Source of the DNA: an uncultured Oscillospiraceae bacterium
GTDB lineage: Bacteria > Bacillota > Clostridia > Oscillospirales > Ruminococcaceae
Assembly (NCBI GenBank): GCA_902490585.1
Contig: CABUEI010000043.1
Location: 1-16,741 of the forward strand
DNA: 16,741 bases
Direction of reading: 5' to 3'
Shown one piece after another: positions 1-7,260 of this stretch. The notes under the pieces are model-generated. The model searched no databases. It worked only from the letters and a program-made list of their open reading frames with translations, and was not told the origin of the DNA. Each line of letters starts with the position of its first letter. Within the stretch, counting starts at the first letter, position 1. The translations under genes and the position numbers were made by a program.

Positions 1-1043
1 GCGGCAAGCTGTTTTACATAGCCCTTAAGCACCCGTTCTCTCGGGTCGGAAAGCGTGTATACCGCGTGTCCCATTCCATAGATAAGACCCCTGCGGTCAA
101 AAGTTTCCTTATCGAGTATCTTTTCGAGGTAGGCAGCAAGTTCCTCGTCGTCCTCGGGGTCGCGTACATTTTCCGAAATATCCGCCATCATATCCATCAC
201 CTTGATATTTGCGCCGCCATGCTTCGGACCTTTCAGTGAGCACATTGCAGCCGCCATGGTGGAATAGGTGTCCGAACCGGAGGACGTAACTACTCTCGTG
301 GTAAATGTGGAATTGTTACCGCCGCCGTGTTCCATGTGAAGTATCAGCGCAGTATCAAGCACCTTTGCTTCGGTCTTGGTGTACTTTTTGTCGGGGCGAA
401 GCATGGTAAGTATGTTCTCAGCGGGAGATAAGTCCGGGTCGGGATAGTGTATATACATACTTTCAAGATTCTGATAATGGTTATATGCGTTATACGCGTA
501 CACCGCAAGAGTCGGGAACTGGCTTATCAACTGCAAACACTGACGAATATTGTTTTCAAGCGACGTGTTTTTCAAATCCCAGTCGTAAGAAGCAAGCGTA
601 AGAATACTTCTCGTCATGGTGTTCATAATATCGTCGGTCGGGGCTTTCATTATGACATCTCGGGTGAAGTTTGTGGGAAGAGCCATCAGCGTGCCGATAG
701 CCGAGCGAAACTCAGTGTACTGCTTTTCGTCGGGCAATTCTCCCATAAGCAGGAGATAAGCAATTCTTTCATAACCCAATTCGTCCTGTTCAAGACTGCC
801 TATCAAATCCTCAACACGATATCCGCGATACCACAGCTCGCCGTCACACGGCTCCTTTGCGCCGTTTTTTACTTCGTATGACTTTATCAGAGAAATGTTT
901 GTAAGCCCCGTAAGAACACCGTTTCCCTTTTCGTCACGAAGTCCCTGATTGATGTCGTATTCATCGTAAAGTCTGCGGTCAATAATGTCGTTTTCACGGC
1001 AGCAACGCTCCAATTCTGTCAGATATTCATTCATCGGTTTCAT
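1..1043 (-). CDS. gltA: citrate synthase, C-terminus cut by window edge
   Basis: Condenses oxaloacetate with acetyl-CoA to citrate in the cytoplasm, the entry step to 2-oxoglutarate and glutamate. The first 347 codons are present. The conserved GPKHGGAN block puts a catalytic His at residue 275, and GMGHAVY with a following DPRER puts the second active-site His at about 326; the catalytic Asp further on lies outside the window. The HMEHGGGNNS block before them is also typical. I chose the ATG at 1043 because GGAGG (1050-1054) lies 6 bases ahead of it; an in-frame ATG at 1034 has no such site. The start overlaps the upstream MarR-type gene by 17 bases, so the two are probably translationally coupled. 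A 2-methylcitrate synthase cannot be excluded from sequence alone. Confidence 0.93.
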   Translation of the reverse strand, partial: MKPMNEYLTELERCCRENDIIDRRLYDEYDINQGLRDEKGNGVLTGLTNISLIKSYEVKNGAKEPCDGELWYRGYRVEDLIGSLEQDELGYERIAYLLLMGELPDEKQYTEFRSAIGTLMALPTNFTRDVIMKAPTDDIMNTMTRSILTLASYDWDLKNTSLENNIRQCLQLISQFPTLAVYAYNAYNHYQNLESMYIHYPDPDLSPAENILTMLRPDKKYTKTEAKVLDTALILHMEHGGGNNSTFTTRVVTSSGSDTYSTMAAAMCSLKGPKHGGANIKVMDMMADISENVRDPEDDEELAAYLEKILDKETFDRRGLIYGMGHAVYTLSDPRERVLKGYVKQLA

Positions 1044-1566
1044 TTGTTTCCTCCATCTGTTCAAGTTCTGTTCTCATTACCGAATCAAATTCTTTCATCA
1101 GTTGAAGAAGTTGTATTATCTTATCCTTTCCGAACTTTTGAAGTACCTCGGAATAAAAAGCCTTTAGCCTGCTGTCGGTTTGAGAAAAAACGGTTTTTCC
1201 GCGCTCGGTTATCGTGACATAAGTTCCGTCCTTACCGTCACCGTCATGATCCCAGTTGATGAGATTTTTTCCGCTCATTTCCCTAATCAGCTTTGATGTT
1301 TTTCGAATAGGCAAATTCAGTTTTTCCGAGATTTCGCTCAGATAAATTCTGTCCGAATAGATAGAATCGCTTTCAATTTGTTCGCACATAAAATGAAGCG
1401 CGATGTATTCGGCGATATTGATGTCCTTAAATATAGATTTTGCATCGTCTTTGGACAACAAATATCTTCTGTATGTTATTTCGTGAGCAAGGTTCTTCAT
1501 CGGTTCTTTGCCTGTATTCGATGTTGTGATTGTGTTGGTTTCATTAATTGTGTTTATTTCGTTCAT
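1027..1566 (-). CDS. MarR-type winged-helix regulator, upstream of citrate synthase
   Basis: A 179-residue probable DNA-binding regulator. Residues about 73-104 fit a winged helix-turn-helix (LSEISEKLNLPIRKTSKLIREM), followed by a charged, glycine-rich wing (about 105-120) and a C-terminal helical region suited to dimerisation. The first 23 residues are Asn/Thr-rich and look disordered. The ATG at 1566 has AGAGG 10 bases upstream; the internal ATG at 1500 has no ribosome site. It overlaps the citrate synthase start and lies 87 bases after a second MarR gene, so it may control this little operon. The ligand is unknown. It is more divergent from classic MarR than its neighbour, lacking the DxDRR wing motif. 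Confidence 0.75.
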   Translation of the reverse strand: MNEINTINETNTITTSNTGKEPMKNLAHEITYRRYLLSKDDAKSIFKDINIAEYIALHFMCEQIESDSIYSDRIYLSEISEKLNLPIRKTSKLIREMSGKNLINWDHDGDGKDGTYVTITERGKTVFSQTDSRLKAFYSEVLQKFGKDKIIQLLQLMKEFDSVMRTELEQMEETNETDE

Positions 1567-1599
1567 CCGGTTTGTTCCTCTCTGTAATTTTATATCATA

Positions 1600-1618
1600 C
1601 TGTTTGGTTTCAAACTAT
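1600..1618. promoter_or_regulatory. operator-like inverted repeat between the two MarR genes
   Basis: GTTTG-GTTT-CAAAC forms a 5-base inverted repeat at 1602-1615. The 19 bases here match 16 of 19 with 2130-2148, which overlaps the promoter of the upstream MarR gene. Repetition of the same near-palindrome ahead of both regulators suggests a shared MarR binding site; this is inference. Confidence 0.45.
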
Positions 1619-1653
1619 ATGGCTAAAAATATAATCGCCTTGTCCGATACTTC

Positions 1654-2091
1654 TTATACCATAAAGTGCTCGATATTTTTGCATATCTTATGGAAAGTGG
1701 TTCGGAACGAAGCAATTTCTTCGTCTGTCAATCCATAGTACAACTCGTTTTTTATATCCTTCCAGATTTTTTCGATTTCCACCGCTACCTCTTTTCCTTT
1801 GTCAGTAAGGCTGAAATGCATATATCGCCGGTCATTTTTATCCTGCATAGAGCTGATGTATCCTTTTTCGGTCAATCCATACACGGTCGCTGAAATGTGT
1901 CCCTTATTCGCATTAAGGAACTCCGAGATATTGACCAGCGAATCAGCGCTGCTGCATATTGACAGATAATATATTACCTCAAATTCTGCCCGCTTCATAT
2001 CATAGTGTTTTCTGAGTAGCGCAAACTTTGAGTCTGAATACTTCCTGAACTCGCCGCCCTTAAGAACTTCTTCCAACGGCTTCTGAACCAT
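1654..2091 (-). CDS. MarR family transcriptional regulator
   Basis: A 145-residue protein of normal MarR length and layout: an N-terminal dimerisation helix, helix-turn-helix at about residues 53-80 (NISEFLNANKGHISATVYGL), a wing with the family's D-x-x-D-R-R pattern (DKNDRRYMHFSLTDKG, 84-99), and a long C-terminal dimerisation helix. MarR proteins bind near-palindromic operators as dimers and usually repress themselves and neighbours until a small molecule or oxidant binds. The ATG at 2091 follows an AGGGTG ribosome site. A perfect sigma-A promoter lies upstream with inverted repeats over and after its -10 box, consistent with self-repression. It is first in a likely operon with the second regulator and citrate synthase. 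Confidence 0.88.
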   Translation of the reverse strand: MVQKPLEEVLKGGEFRKYSDSKFALLRKHYDMKRAEFEVIYYLSICSSADSLVNISEFLNANKGHISATVYGLTEKGYISSMQDKNDRRYMHFSLTDKGKEVAVEIEKIWKDIKNELYYGLTDEEIASFRTTFHKICKNIEHFMV

Positions 2092-2119
2092 ATCATCACC
2101 CTGCTTTCTTTTGATTTGT

Positions 2120-2148
2120 CCGTTTTAAACGGTTTGTTTTTAAACTAT
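2120..2148. promoter_or_regulatory. MarR operator candidates downstream of and over the -10 box
   Basis: CCGTTT-T-AAACGG (2120-2132) is a perfect 6-base inverted repeat. It runs into the 19-base motif (2130-2148) that recurs at 1600-1618. TTTTAAAC also occurs as a direct repeat at 2123 and 2138. The right end overlaps the -10 box at 2147-2152, so a bound protein would block initiation. Confidence 0.5.
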
Positions 2149-2175
2149 TATACCACTTCAGAATTATTTTGTCAA
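2147..2175 (-). promoter_or_regulatory. sigma-A promoter of the MarR-MarR-citrate synthase unit
   Basis: On the minus strand TTGACA (2170-2175), a 17-base spacer and TATAAT (2147-2152), a full match to consensus, 56 bases before the MarR start at 2091. Confidence 0.85.
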
Positions 2176-2469
2176 GGGGGTGTTTCTATTTTTTTATAAT
2201 CAAGATTACAATAGAATATCGGAAAAGCATTGAGAAAGGGAAATCTTCAGCTATAAATTTACACCATACAGAGATAAGCCCGCTATACTGTACTGTGCCA
2301 AAGAACATAAGTTTGAGAAAAAGAACGAACTTTTTCTGTGTTTTAAAAAATATGAACTAACTCTGCCCGAAGTAATGTCAATCGGATATTGCAAATCATT
2401 CGTCTGTCAGAACTCAAACAAACTATACTTATGTTTACTACAGATATAATAGCAGATAAAATCCGATAA
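2176..2469. other. intergenic stretch, no gene seen
   Basis: AT-rich spacer between the MarR promoter and the terminator of the MoxR unit. The one open frame (63 codons from 2169, plus strand) has no ribosome site and low-complexity composition, so I see no supported gene. Confidence 0.5.
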
Positions 2470-2519
2470 CAGTAAAATAAACTAAAACAACCGCCGTCAC
2501 GCTCACCGTGACGGCGGTT
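2470..2519 (-). terminator. rho-independent terminator after the MoxR gene
   Basis: A perfect 12-base stem AACCGCCGTCAC / GTGACGGCGGTT (2489-2500 with 2508-2519), a 7-base loop, then a T-rich tail on the minus strand (2488 down to about 2470). It lies 24 bases after the stop of the MoxR gene. Confidence 0.9.
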
Positions 2520-2543
2520 AACTATATCCGATTATTTTACAGC

Positions 2544-4049
2544 TTATATCTCCCCGAACTCCTCTAATCTCTGCATGATCTCCTTGCTTCTGTCCGTAAA
2601 CAGCAAAGCCTTGTTGTGCTCGTAATACTCTTTACAGCCAAACTCGGAAATAAACCTTGCCGTGTGACTGTTTGCGGTAAGCTCGGTTACAAGTATCAGC
2701 ATTTCCTGCCCGTCGGTGTACACTTCATTGCAGAAAACAAATGCGTTTGACATCTTCTCCTGTGCCGTTTTTGCCGAAATTTTAAGCTCAGCCACAAGAC
2801 TGTCATATCTGCTCCTGATATCCGCAAACGCCGTTTTTCTGTCCTTGCCGACTGTGAGCGCAGTCATATTCTCAAGCTGTGATATTGCTCTTGCGAGCGT
2901 TTTCTGGCGTGATACCGAAATGCTTGACGACTGTTTGCCGTTTTCAAGTTCCTTTTTCTTTGCCTCTATAAGCTCGTTCATCTGCTTTTCGGCGGGAATG
3001 TCGCTGTCCTGCGTTCTCAGCTTGAATTCTTTGAGCGTCATAAGCGTTTCACGGAGCATATCTTCGCTGTCCGTAACCTGCTTTGCCGATGCCGTAACGC
3101 TGTCAAGAATAAGTCCGAGTAGCGATAAACGCTCATCAAACTTTGCGTTTTTAGCCCTCTCTTTTATGCTGTCGCTTGCCTTACCGCTGAGTATCTCATC
3201 TATCTGATAGTCGCTCCTGTACTTGTTGAACAGGTCGTAATATGCCGCAAAGCTTCTCGCCGTCCTGTCGTGCTGTATGTACTGACTGATAAGCTTTATG
3301 TCAACTTTGATATTGTTCTTCTCATACAGAATTATCATCTGAGACAGGTCTTCCCAGCCTCTCGCCGTAACGAATGATTTTCCGTCAACCGTACTTTCTA
3401 TGCGGTAAAAATCCGCTTTCTTAATTTCAAGATAGGTAAGCACAGAGGCATGAACGCCCGCCTTGTAAACGTATTCTTTCCACGCTGTAAAATCAGGCTC
3501 GATGTCAATTCTTTTCAGTCTGTCCCACGTTACAATGTCAAACTCACGGACGGAATTATTGTATTCGGGCGGATTTCCCGCAGTGACTATTATCCAGCCG
3601 TCAGGCACTCTGTGTCTGCCAAACACCTTGTATTGCAGGAACTGGAGCATAATCGGGGCGAGCGTTTCTGATACGCAATTTATCTCATCAAGGAACAGTA
3701 TTCCCTCTTTTACACCCGTATTTTCCATAAGGTCATACACTGCCGAGATGATTTCCGACATAGTGTACTCAGACACGTCATATTCCTTACCGCCGTAATT
3801 CTTGTGTACGATGAACGGCAGTCCGAGTGCGGATTGCCTTGTGTGGTGCGTCATAGAGTATGACAGCAGACCTACTCCCATTTCCGACGCTATCTGTTCC
3901 ATTATCGCTGTCTTGCCTATTCCGGGAGGTCCCATAAGAAATACGGGACGCTGTTTTTCGACAGGGATTATGTAGCCGCCCGTTTCGTCCTTGGTGAAAT
4001 ATGCCGTCATGGCGTTTTTTATCTGTTCTTTTGCTTCTTTTATGTTCAT
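2544..4049 (-). CDS. MoxR-type AAA+ ATPase
   Basis: A cytoplasmic AAA+ ATPase of the MoxR/dynein-related group, which usually remodels or activates a partner through a VWA-domain protein. Visible motifs: Walker A GPPGIGKT (residues 40-47), Walker B ILFLDE (117-122), sensor-1 Asn in TAGNP (about 159), and TARGWEDL in the helical lid region. After about residue 300 comes a long charged helical tail, probably coiled coil, giving 501 residues against roughly 300-350 for a minimal MoxR. The ATG at 4049 has AAAGGAG 6 bases ahead. That site overlaps the stop of the VWA gene, only 11 bases upstream, so the two are co-translated. A terminator follows. The substrate is unknown. Confidence 0.88.
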   Translation of the reverse strand: MNIKEAKEQIKNAMTAYFTKDETGGYIIPVEKQRPVFLMGPPGIGKTAIMEQIASEMGVGLLSYSMTHHTRQSALGLPFIVHKNYGGKEYDVSEYTMSEIISAVYDLMENTGVKEGILFLDEINCVSETLAPIMLQFLQYKVFGRHRVPDGWIIVTAGNPPEYNNSVREFDIVTWDRLKRIDIEPDFTAWKEYVYKAGVHASVLTYLEIKKADFYRIESTVDGKSFVTARGWEDLSQMIILYEKNNIKVDIKLISQYIQHDRTARSFAAYYDLFNKYRSDYQIDEILSGKASDSIKERAKNAKFDERLSLLGLILDSVTASAKQVTDSEDMLRETLMTLKEFKLRTQDSDIPAEKQMNELIEAKKKELENGKQSSSISVSRQKTLARAISQLENMTALTVGKDRKTAFADIRSRYDSLVAELKISAKTAQEKMSNAFVFCNEVYTDGQEMLILVTELTANSHTARFISEFGCKEYYEHNKALLFTDRSKEIMQRLEEFGEI

Positions 4050-4060
4050 ACTCTGCTCCT

Positions 4061-5473
4061 TTAAATCTCATCCGACGGAAGAACAAGCTTTATTGCCCAC
4101 GGCGGAACATCGGGATTATTGTACTCATCGTCTATGAATACAAATGCCGTTTCATACGGCGGTTTTCTTGCGGGAAAATCCCCGTATCCGTCTGTAAAAT
4201 AAATAAGCCCCTTGAGATTTGTAAACTCTTTGCTTTGTATCAGCTTATCAACATAAGCGAATACCGGGCGGAAATCCGTACCGCCAAATCCGTGAAGCTT
4301 CATAGTGCCAAGATACTCGTCAAACTCTTCCTGAGAGGTTATCTTTCTGTCCTCCTGTATGTCCGTGTCGCACTGGACAATATGAAGATTTATCTTTGTG
4401 AAAAAGCTTTCCTCGTTTTTGAGGATATTGTACGTCTTCTGAATAAATTTCTGTACAAGCTCACCAGATACCGAACCCGATGTATCGATTGCTATAACAA
4501 ATTCCTTTATTCGCTTTACTTCCTTGTATTCAAGCGGTTCTATAAGCGGCATACGCTCATATAATTTCAATCCGTAGGTGTAGAAAATATAGTCGAACTC
4601 ATCATCGTTTACACGCATCGCTTCTCCCATTACAGAGAATTTTTTCAGAAATTGCGTATAGTCGTATTTCTCACGGTTGACGGCGTTCAGATTCTGAATG
4701 AAGCTGCCCCTTGTATCGCCTTTTTCCTTTGAAAACGCTTCTATTTCGATCTGCATTTTCTCCGAGATTTCTTTCCAGTCCTTTTCAAGCTGTGATGCGG
4801 TTTCAGCTGAGATCTGAATATCATTTCCGGTGCTGTTTTCACTGTCGGGATTTTCACCGATACCCGTACTGTTATCCGTGTCATCACCCGACTGTACACT
4901 ATCGGAATTTTTAGCATCAGCACTACTGTTATTGGCGTCTTTACTGTCGGAATTACCGTTTGCCTGCGCCGAAGATTCCTGTTCGGGCGGCTTTACATAC
5001 CATGTTCTGTGGTCATCTTCCGCAAACAATTCCGACCAGGCGTAGACCTGAAGATCGTCAATATTGCCGAGCAGATAGTCGTATATCTTCTCTGCGGTAA
5101 CAAACCGACAATCCGCTTTAATCCTGATAATAACGCTGTTCTGCTGTATAGAACGGGGTGAAGAAAGGGCTTTTACATCAAGCTCATTTATGATATTTTC
5201 TGCAGCGATATCACACGCTAAATTCCACCTGAGCGTATCTACAAGAGTGCCGACAATGTTGTGTCGGAACACACAATGAAGTATCACATGGAGATACGCT
5301 CGTGTAAGGTTATATCCCGATTTATAGCTCTTCAGGACATAGCTTTCATCATAGAAAATGTATCTGCCGTTGGTGGCAATAGTTTCGGTAATGATCGAGG
5401 GTTTCAGCGGCAACATATTAATAGCGTTGTCAAGAAATCTGAGGTTTACCGCAAGCGTATTACGGCAAAGCAT
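4061..5473 (-). CDS. DUF2201-type VWA protein with metallopeptidase-like N-domain
   Basis: The likely partner of the MoxR ATPase. The C-terminal half is a VWA domain with a complete metal-binding MIDAS: DTSGS (D330, S332, S334), Thr in GGTD (399) and Asp in TDG (428). The N-terminal half resembles the putative metallopeptidase domain of the same family (helical, with WNLACDIAAEN at 83-93). However, the HExxH position reads HVILH (62-66) with H71 further on: the catalytic Glu is Val, so protease activity is doubtful. Residues about 165-222 are a Ser/Asn/Asp-rich linker. The first legal start in frame is the ATG at 5473, which has no ribosome site and leaves the first helix short; see 5474-5563. 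Cytoplasmic, no signal peptide. Confidence 0.85.
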   Translation of the reverse strand: MLCRNTLAVNLRFLDNAINMLPLKPSIITETIATNGRYIFYDESYVLKSYKSGYNLTRAYLHVILHCVFRHNIVGTLVDTLRWNLACDIAAENIINELDVKALSSPRSIQQNSVIIRIKADCRFVTAEKIYDYLLGNIDDLQVYAWSELFAEDDHRTWYVKPPEQESSAQANGNSDSKDANNSSADAKNSDSVQSGDDTDNSTGIGENPDSENSTGNDIQISAETASQLEKDWKEISEKMQIEIEAFSKEKGDTRGSFIQNLNAVNREKYDYTQFLKKFSVMGEAMRVNDDEFDYIFYTYGLKLYERMPLIEPLEYKEVKRIKEFVIAIDTSGSVSGELVQKFIQKTYNILKNEESFFTKINLHIVQCDTDIQEDRKITSQEEFDEYLGTMKLHGFGGTDFRPVFAYVDKLIQSKEFTNLKGLIYFTDGYGDFPARKPPYETAFVFIDDEYNNPDVPPWAIKLVLPSDEI

Positions 5474-5563
5474 AAGTATGTCGGTTGCAAGTGCCGAAAG
5501 CTTCTCGGCACGCTCCTTTGCCTTTTCATATTCCTTATCCGTAAAATCACTTCTTTCGCTTTG
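5474..5563 (-). other. open 5' extension of the VWA gene with no start codon
   Basis: The VWA reading frame stays open for 30 codons above the ATG at 5473, back to a TAA at 5564-5566. From 5551 it reads SDFTDKEYEKAKERAEKLSA and on into the gene: a charged helix that fits as the real N-terminus. No ATG, GTG or TTG exists in frame. A lost start codon (AGA or AGT where ATG would be expected), a rare start such as ATA at 5479, or a sequencing error would explain it. Confidence 0.55.
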
Positions 5564-5581
5564 TTATGCCGTTTTTTGAGC

Positions 5582-6730
5582 TTACAGTTCAAGGTCAGAA
5601 AGCGGATTTCCGTGCATCTGACTGCCCGGTTTATTCGCAACCGAGAGGAGAAATGCGGCGGCTGAGGTATTGCCCTGCTCATCGGAAAAGTCGATAAGTC
5701 GGGCTACATTTTCAGCGGTTATCAAGCCGTATTTCTCGCACAGTTCGAGCAGCTCAGTGCTGTCTTCTTTGATGCAGTAACGGACGGCGTTTTCCGCATT
5801 GTTATGCAGAAAATCGAGGTATTGATTCTCTGCATCGGTGCTGAGATTTACTCTGTACATAAGACGTGAAAATGCGATTTCGCATTGGAGATTTTCGTCC
5901 TGCAATGCCGGGAAATAGCTGTCCTGTGCCGCAAAGTCAAAGCCGTTTTTGCCCCAGATATTGCGGAGAATGAAGTTGTAGGCGGAAGAACCGTCAGTCG
6001 CTGTAATGGCTTTGTAGAGCGGTTTTGCGGTGCTTTTGTCAATAACTGTAACGCTGTTGCAGTCCGAAAATGCGTCGCCTCCGACAGAGGTTACACTGTT
6101 AGAAATTGTAATTTCAGATAGATTTTCACACATAAAAAATGCTTTTTCGCCGATAGTGGTCAGACTATCAGGAATAATTACTGATTTTAGGCTGTGGCAG
6201 TTTAAGAAAGCCATATTTCCTATTTTTTGCAAGCTGTCGGGGAGTGTGATATGCACTAAGCTTGTACACTCTTTGAAAGCACGCTCATCCAGCTCTGTGA
6301 CTGTGTTCGGGAGGGTTACTGAGGTCAGCGACAGACAGCCGCCAAACAAATTGTATCCGATCTTAGTAACGCCGTTTGGTATAGTAATATTTTCCAGAGA
6401 AGTGCAACCCCAGAAAGCCGAGTTTCCTATTTCTGTAATTTCGTTACTTAAATGTACTGTTTTCAGTGAACTGCACTGGGCGAAAACGCAGCTGCCAAGC
6501 CGTTTCACGCTATCAGGGACGGTGATAGAGGTCAGTGAAGAACAACCGTAGAACGCTCCGTCCGAGATATCGGTCAGAGATGAGGGTAAAAACACTGCGG
6601 ATACGCTCTGTAAGCCGCACAGAGCGTCTTTTCCAATAGTGGTTACGCCCTCGGGAACGGTGACGGTAGTTTCTCCGTTTTCAACCGTGCAGTCAACCAG
6701 CACATTCTTGCACATTTTAAAAGTTGCCAA
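5582..6730 (-). CDS. leucine-rich repeat protein (BspA/LRR_5 type)
   Basis: A 382-residue protein with nine tandem 23-residue repeats (residues 23-229) of the BspA/LRR_5 pattern, roughly IxxPxxVTxIGxxAFxxCxSLxx, which stack into a solenoid for protein binding. The C-terminal 150 residues are helical and somewhat ankyrin-like (AVRYCIKEDSTELLELCEKYG), with no catalytic motif. There is no signal peptide or anchor, so unlike classical BspA it should be cytoplasmic. The start is TTG at 6730 with AGAGG 8 bases upstream; the ATG at 6715 has no ribosome site. It ends just ahead of the VWA and MoxR genes and is probably the first gene of that operon, perhaps the adaptor choosing a target; that role is inference. 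Confidence 0.85.
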   Translation of the reverse strand: MATFKMCKNVLVDCTVENGETTVTVPEGVTTIGKDALCGLQSVSAVFLPSSLTDISDGAFYGCSSLTSITVPDSVKRLGSCVFAQCSSLKTVHLSNEITEIGNSAFWGCTSLENITIPNGVTKIGYNLFGGCLSLTSVTLPNTVTELDERAFKECTSLVHITLPDSLQKIGNMAFLNCHSLKSVIIPDSLTTIGEKAFFMCENLSEITISNSVTSVGGDAFSDCNSVTVIDKSTAKPLYKAITATDGSSAYNFILRNIWGKNGFDFAAQDSYFPALQDENLQCEIAFSRLMYRVNLSTDAENQYLDFLHNNAENAVRYCIKEDSTELLELCEKYGLITAENVARLIDFSDEQGNTSAAAFLLSVANKPGSQMHGNPLSDLEL

Positions 6731-6783
6731 TCAAATTGCCTCTTTTCATTCCGGGCATATTACAAGGTAATAATCGGGTAGTT

Positions 6784-7242
6784 TCACTGCTCATTTTCAA
6801 CGCCGATGATCTTATCGGCAGGCAGATATTTCTTTACTATTGAGTTAATTCCTGCAATGGTTATCGGCTTTACGAGATAATCATCCATGCCTGAAGACAA
6901 AAGACGTTCACGCACACCGACAATAGCATCTGCGGTAAGCGCAATTATAGTTGTGGAGCGGTTCTGCGAAGTTTTAGAAGTACGGATCTCACGGGTTGCT
7001 TCCTCGCCGTTCATTACGGGCATGTGGCTGTCCATGAAGATAATGTCGTACTTTTTCTTTTCAGCCATCTGAACGCCGGCAACACCGTCATCCGCTTCGT
7101 CAATATCTGCTTCGAGCGGTTCGAGCATTGCTTTTGCAACGTCACGGTTGATTTCATTATCGTCTACAAGAAGTATGTTTACATCCTTTGTAACAAACCT
7201 TTCGGCTGTACAATTATGCACATTGTTCTCACATTCTGACAC
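6784..7242 (-). CDS. receiver-domain fragment of the broken hybrid kinase
   Basis: A complete CheY-like receiver: acidic pair D27-D28 (LLVDDNE), phospho-acceptor D71 (FMDSHMPVMNG), T103 (ALTAD) and K125 (LVKP). It has no output domain, as expected for the tail of a hybrid kinase. The only start beyond the TAG is GTG at 7242, with no ribosome site in front, so independent translation is doubtful. Frame identity with the kinase argues that it was once fused. If expressed, it could act as a single-domain receiver. Confidence 0.7.
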   Translation of the reverse strand: MSECENNVHNCTAERFVTKDVNILLVDDNEINRDVAKAMLEPLEADIDEADDGVAGVQMAEKKKYDIIFMDSHMPVMNGEEATREIRTSKTSQNRSTTIIALTADAIVGVRERLLSSGMDDYLVKPITIAGINSIVKKYLPADKIIGVENEQ

Positions 7243-7260
7243 AACGACGGTTTCTGTTGA

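Noticed and set aside
447..881. 144-codon plus-strand open frame
   Set aside because: Lies fully opposite citrate synthase, which has clear family motifs.
2169..2360. 63-codon plus-strand open frame
   Set aside because: No ribosome site, overlaps the -35 box of the MarR promoter, low-complexity translation.
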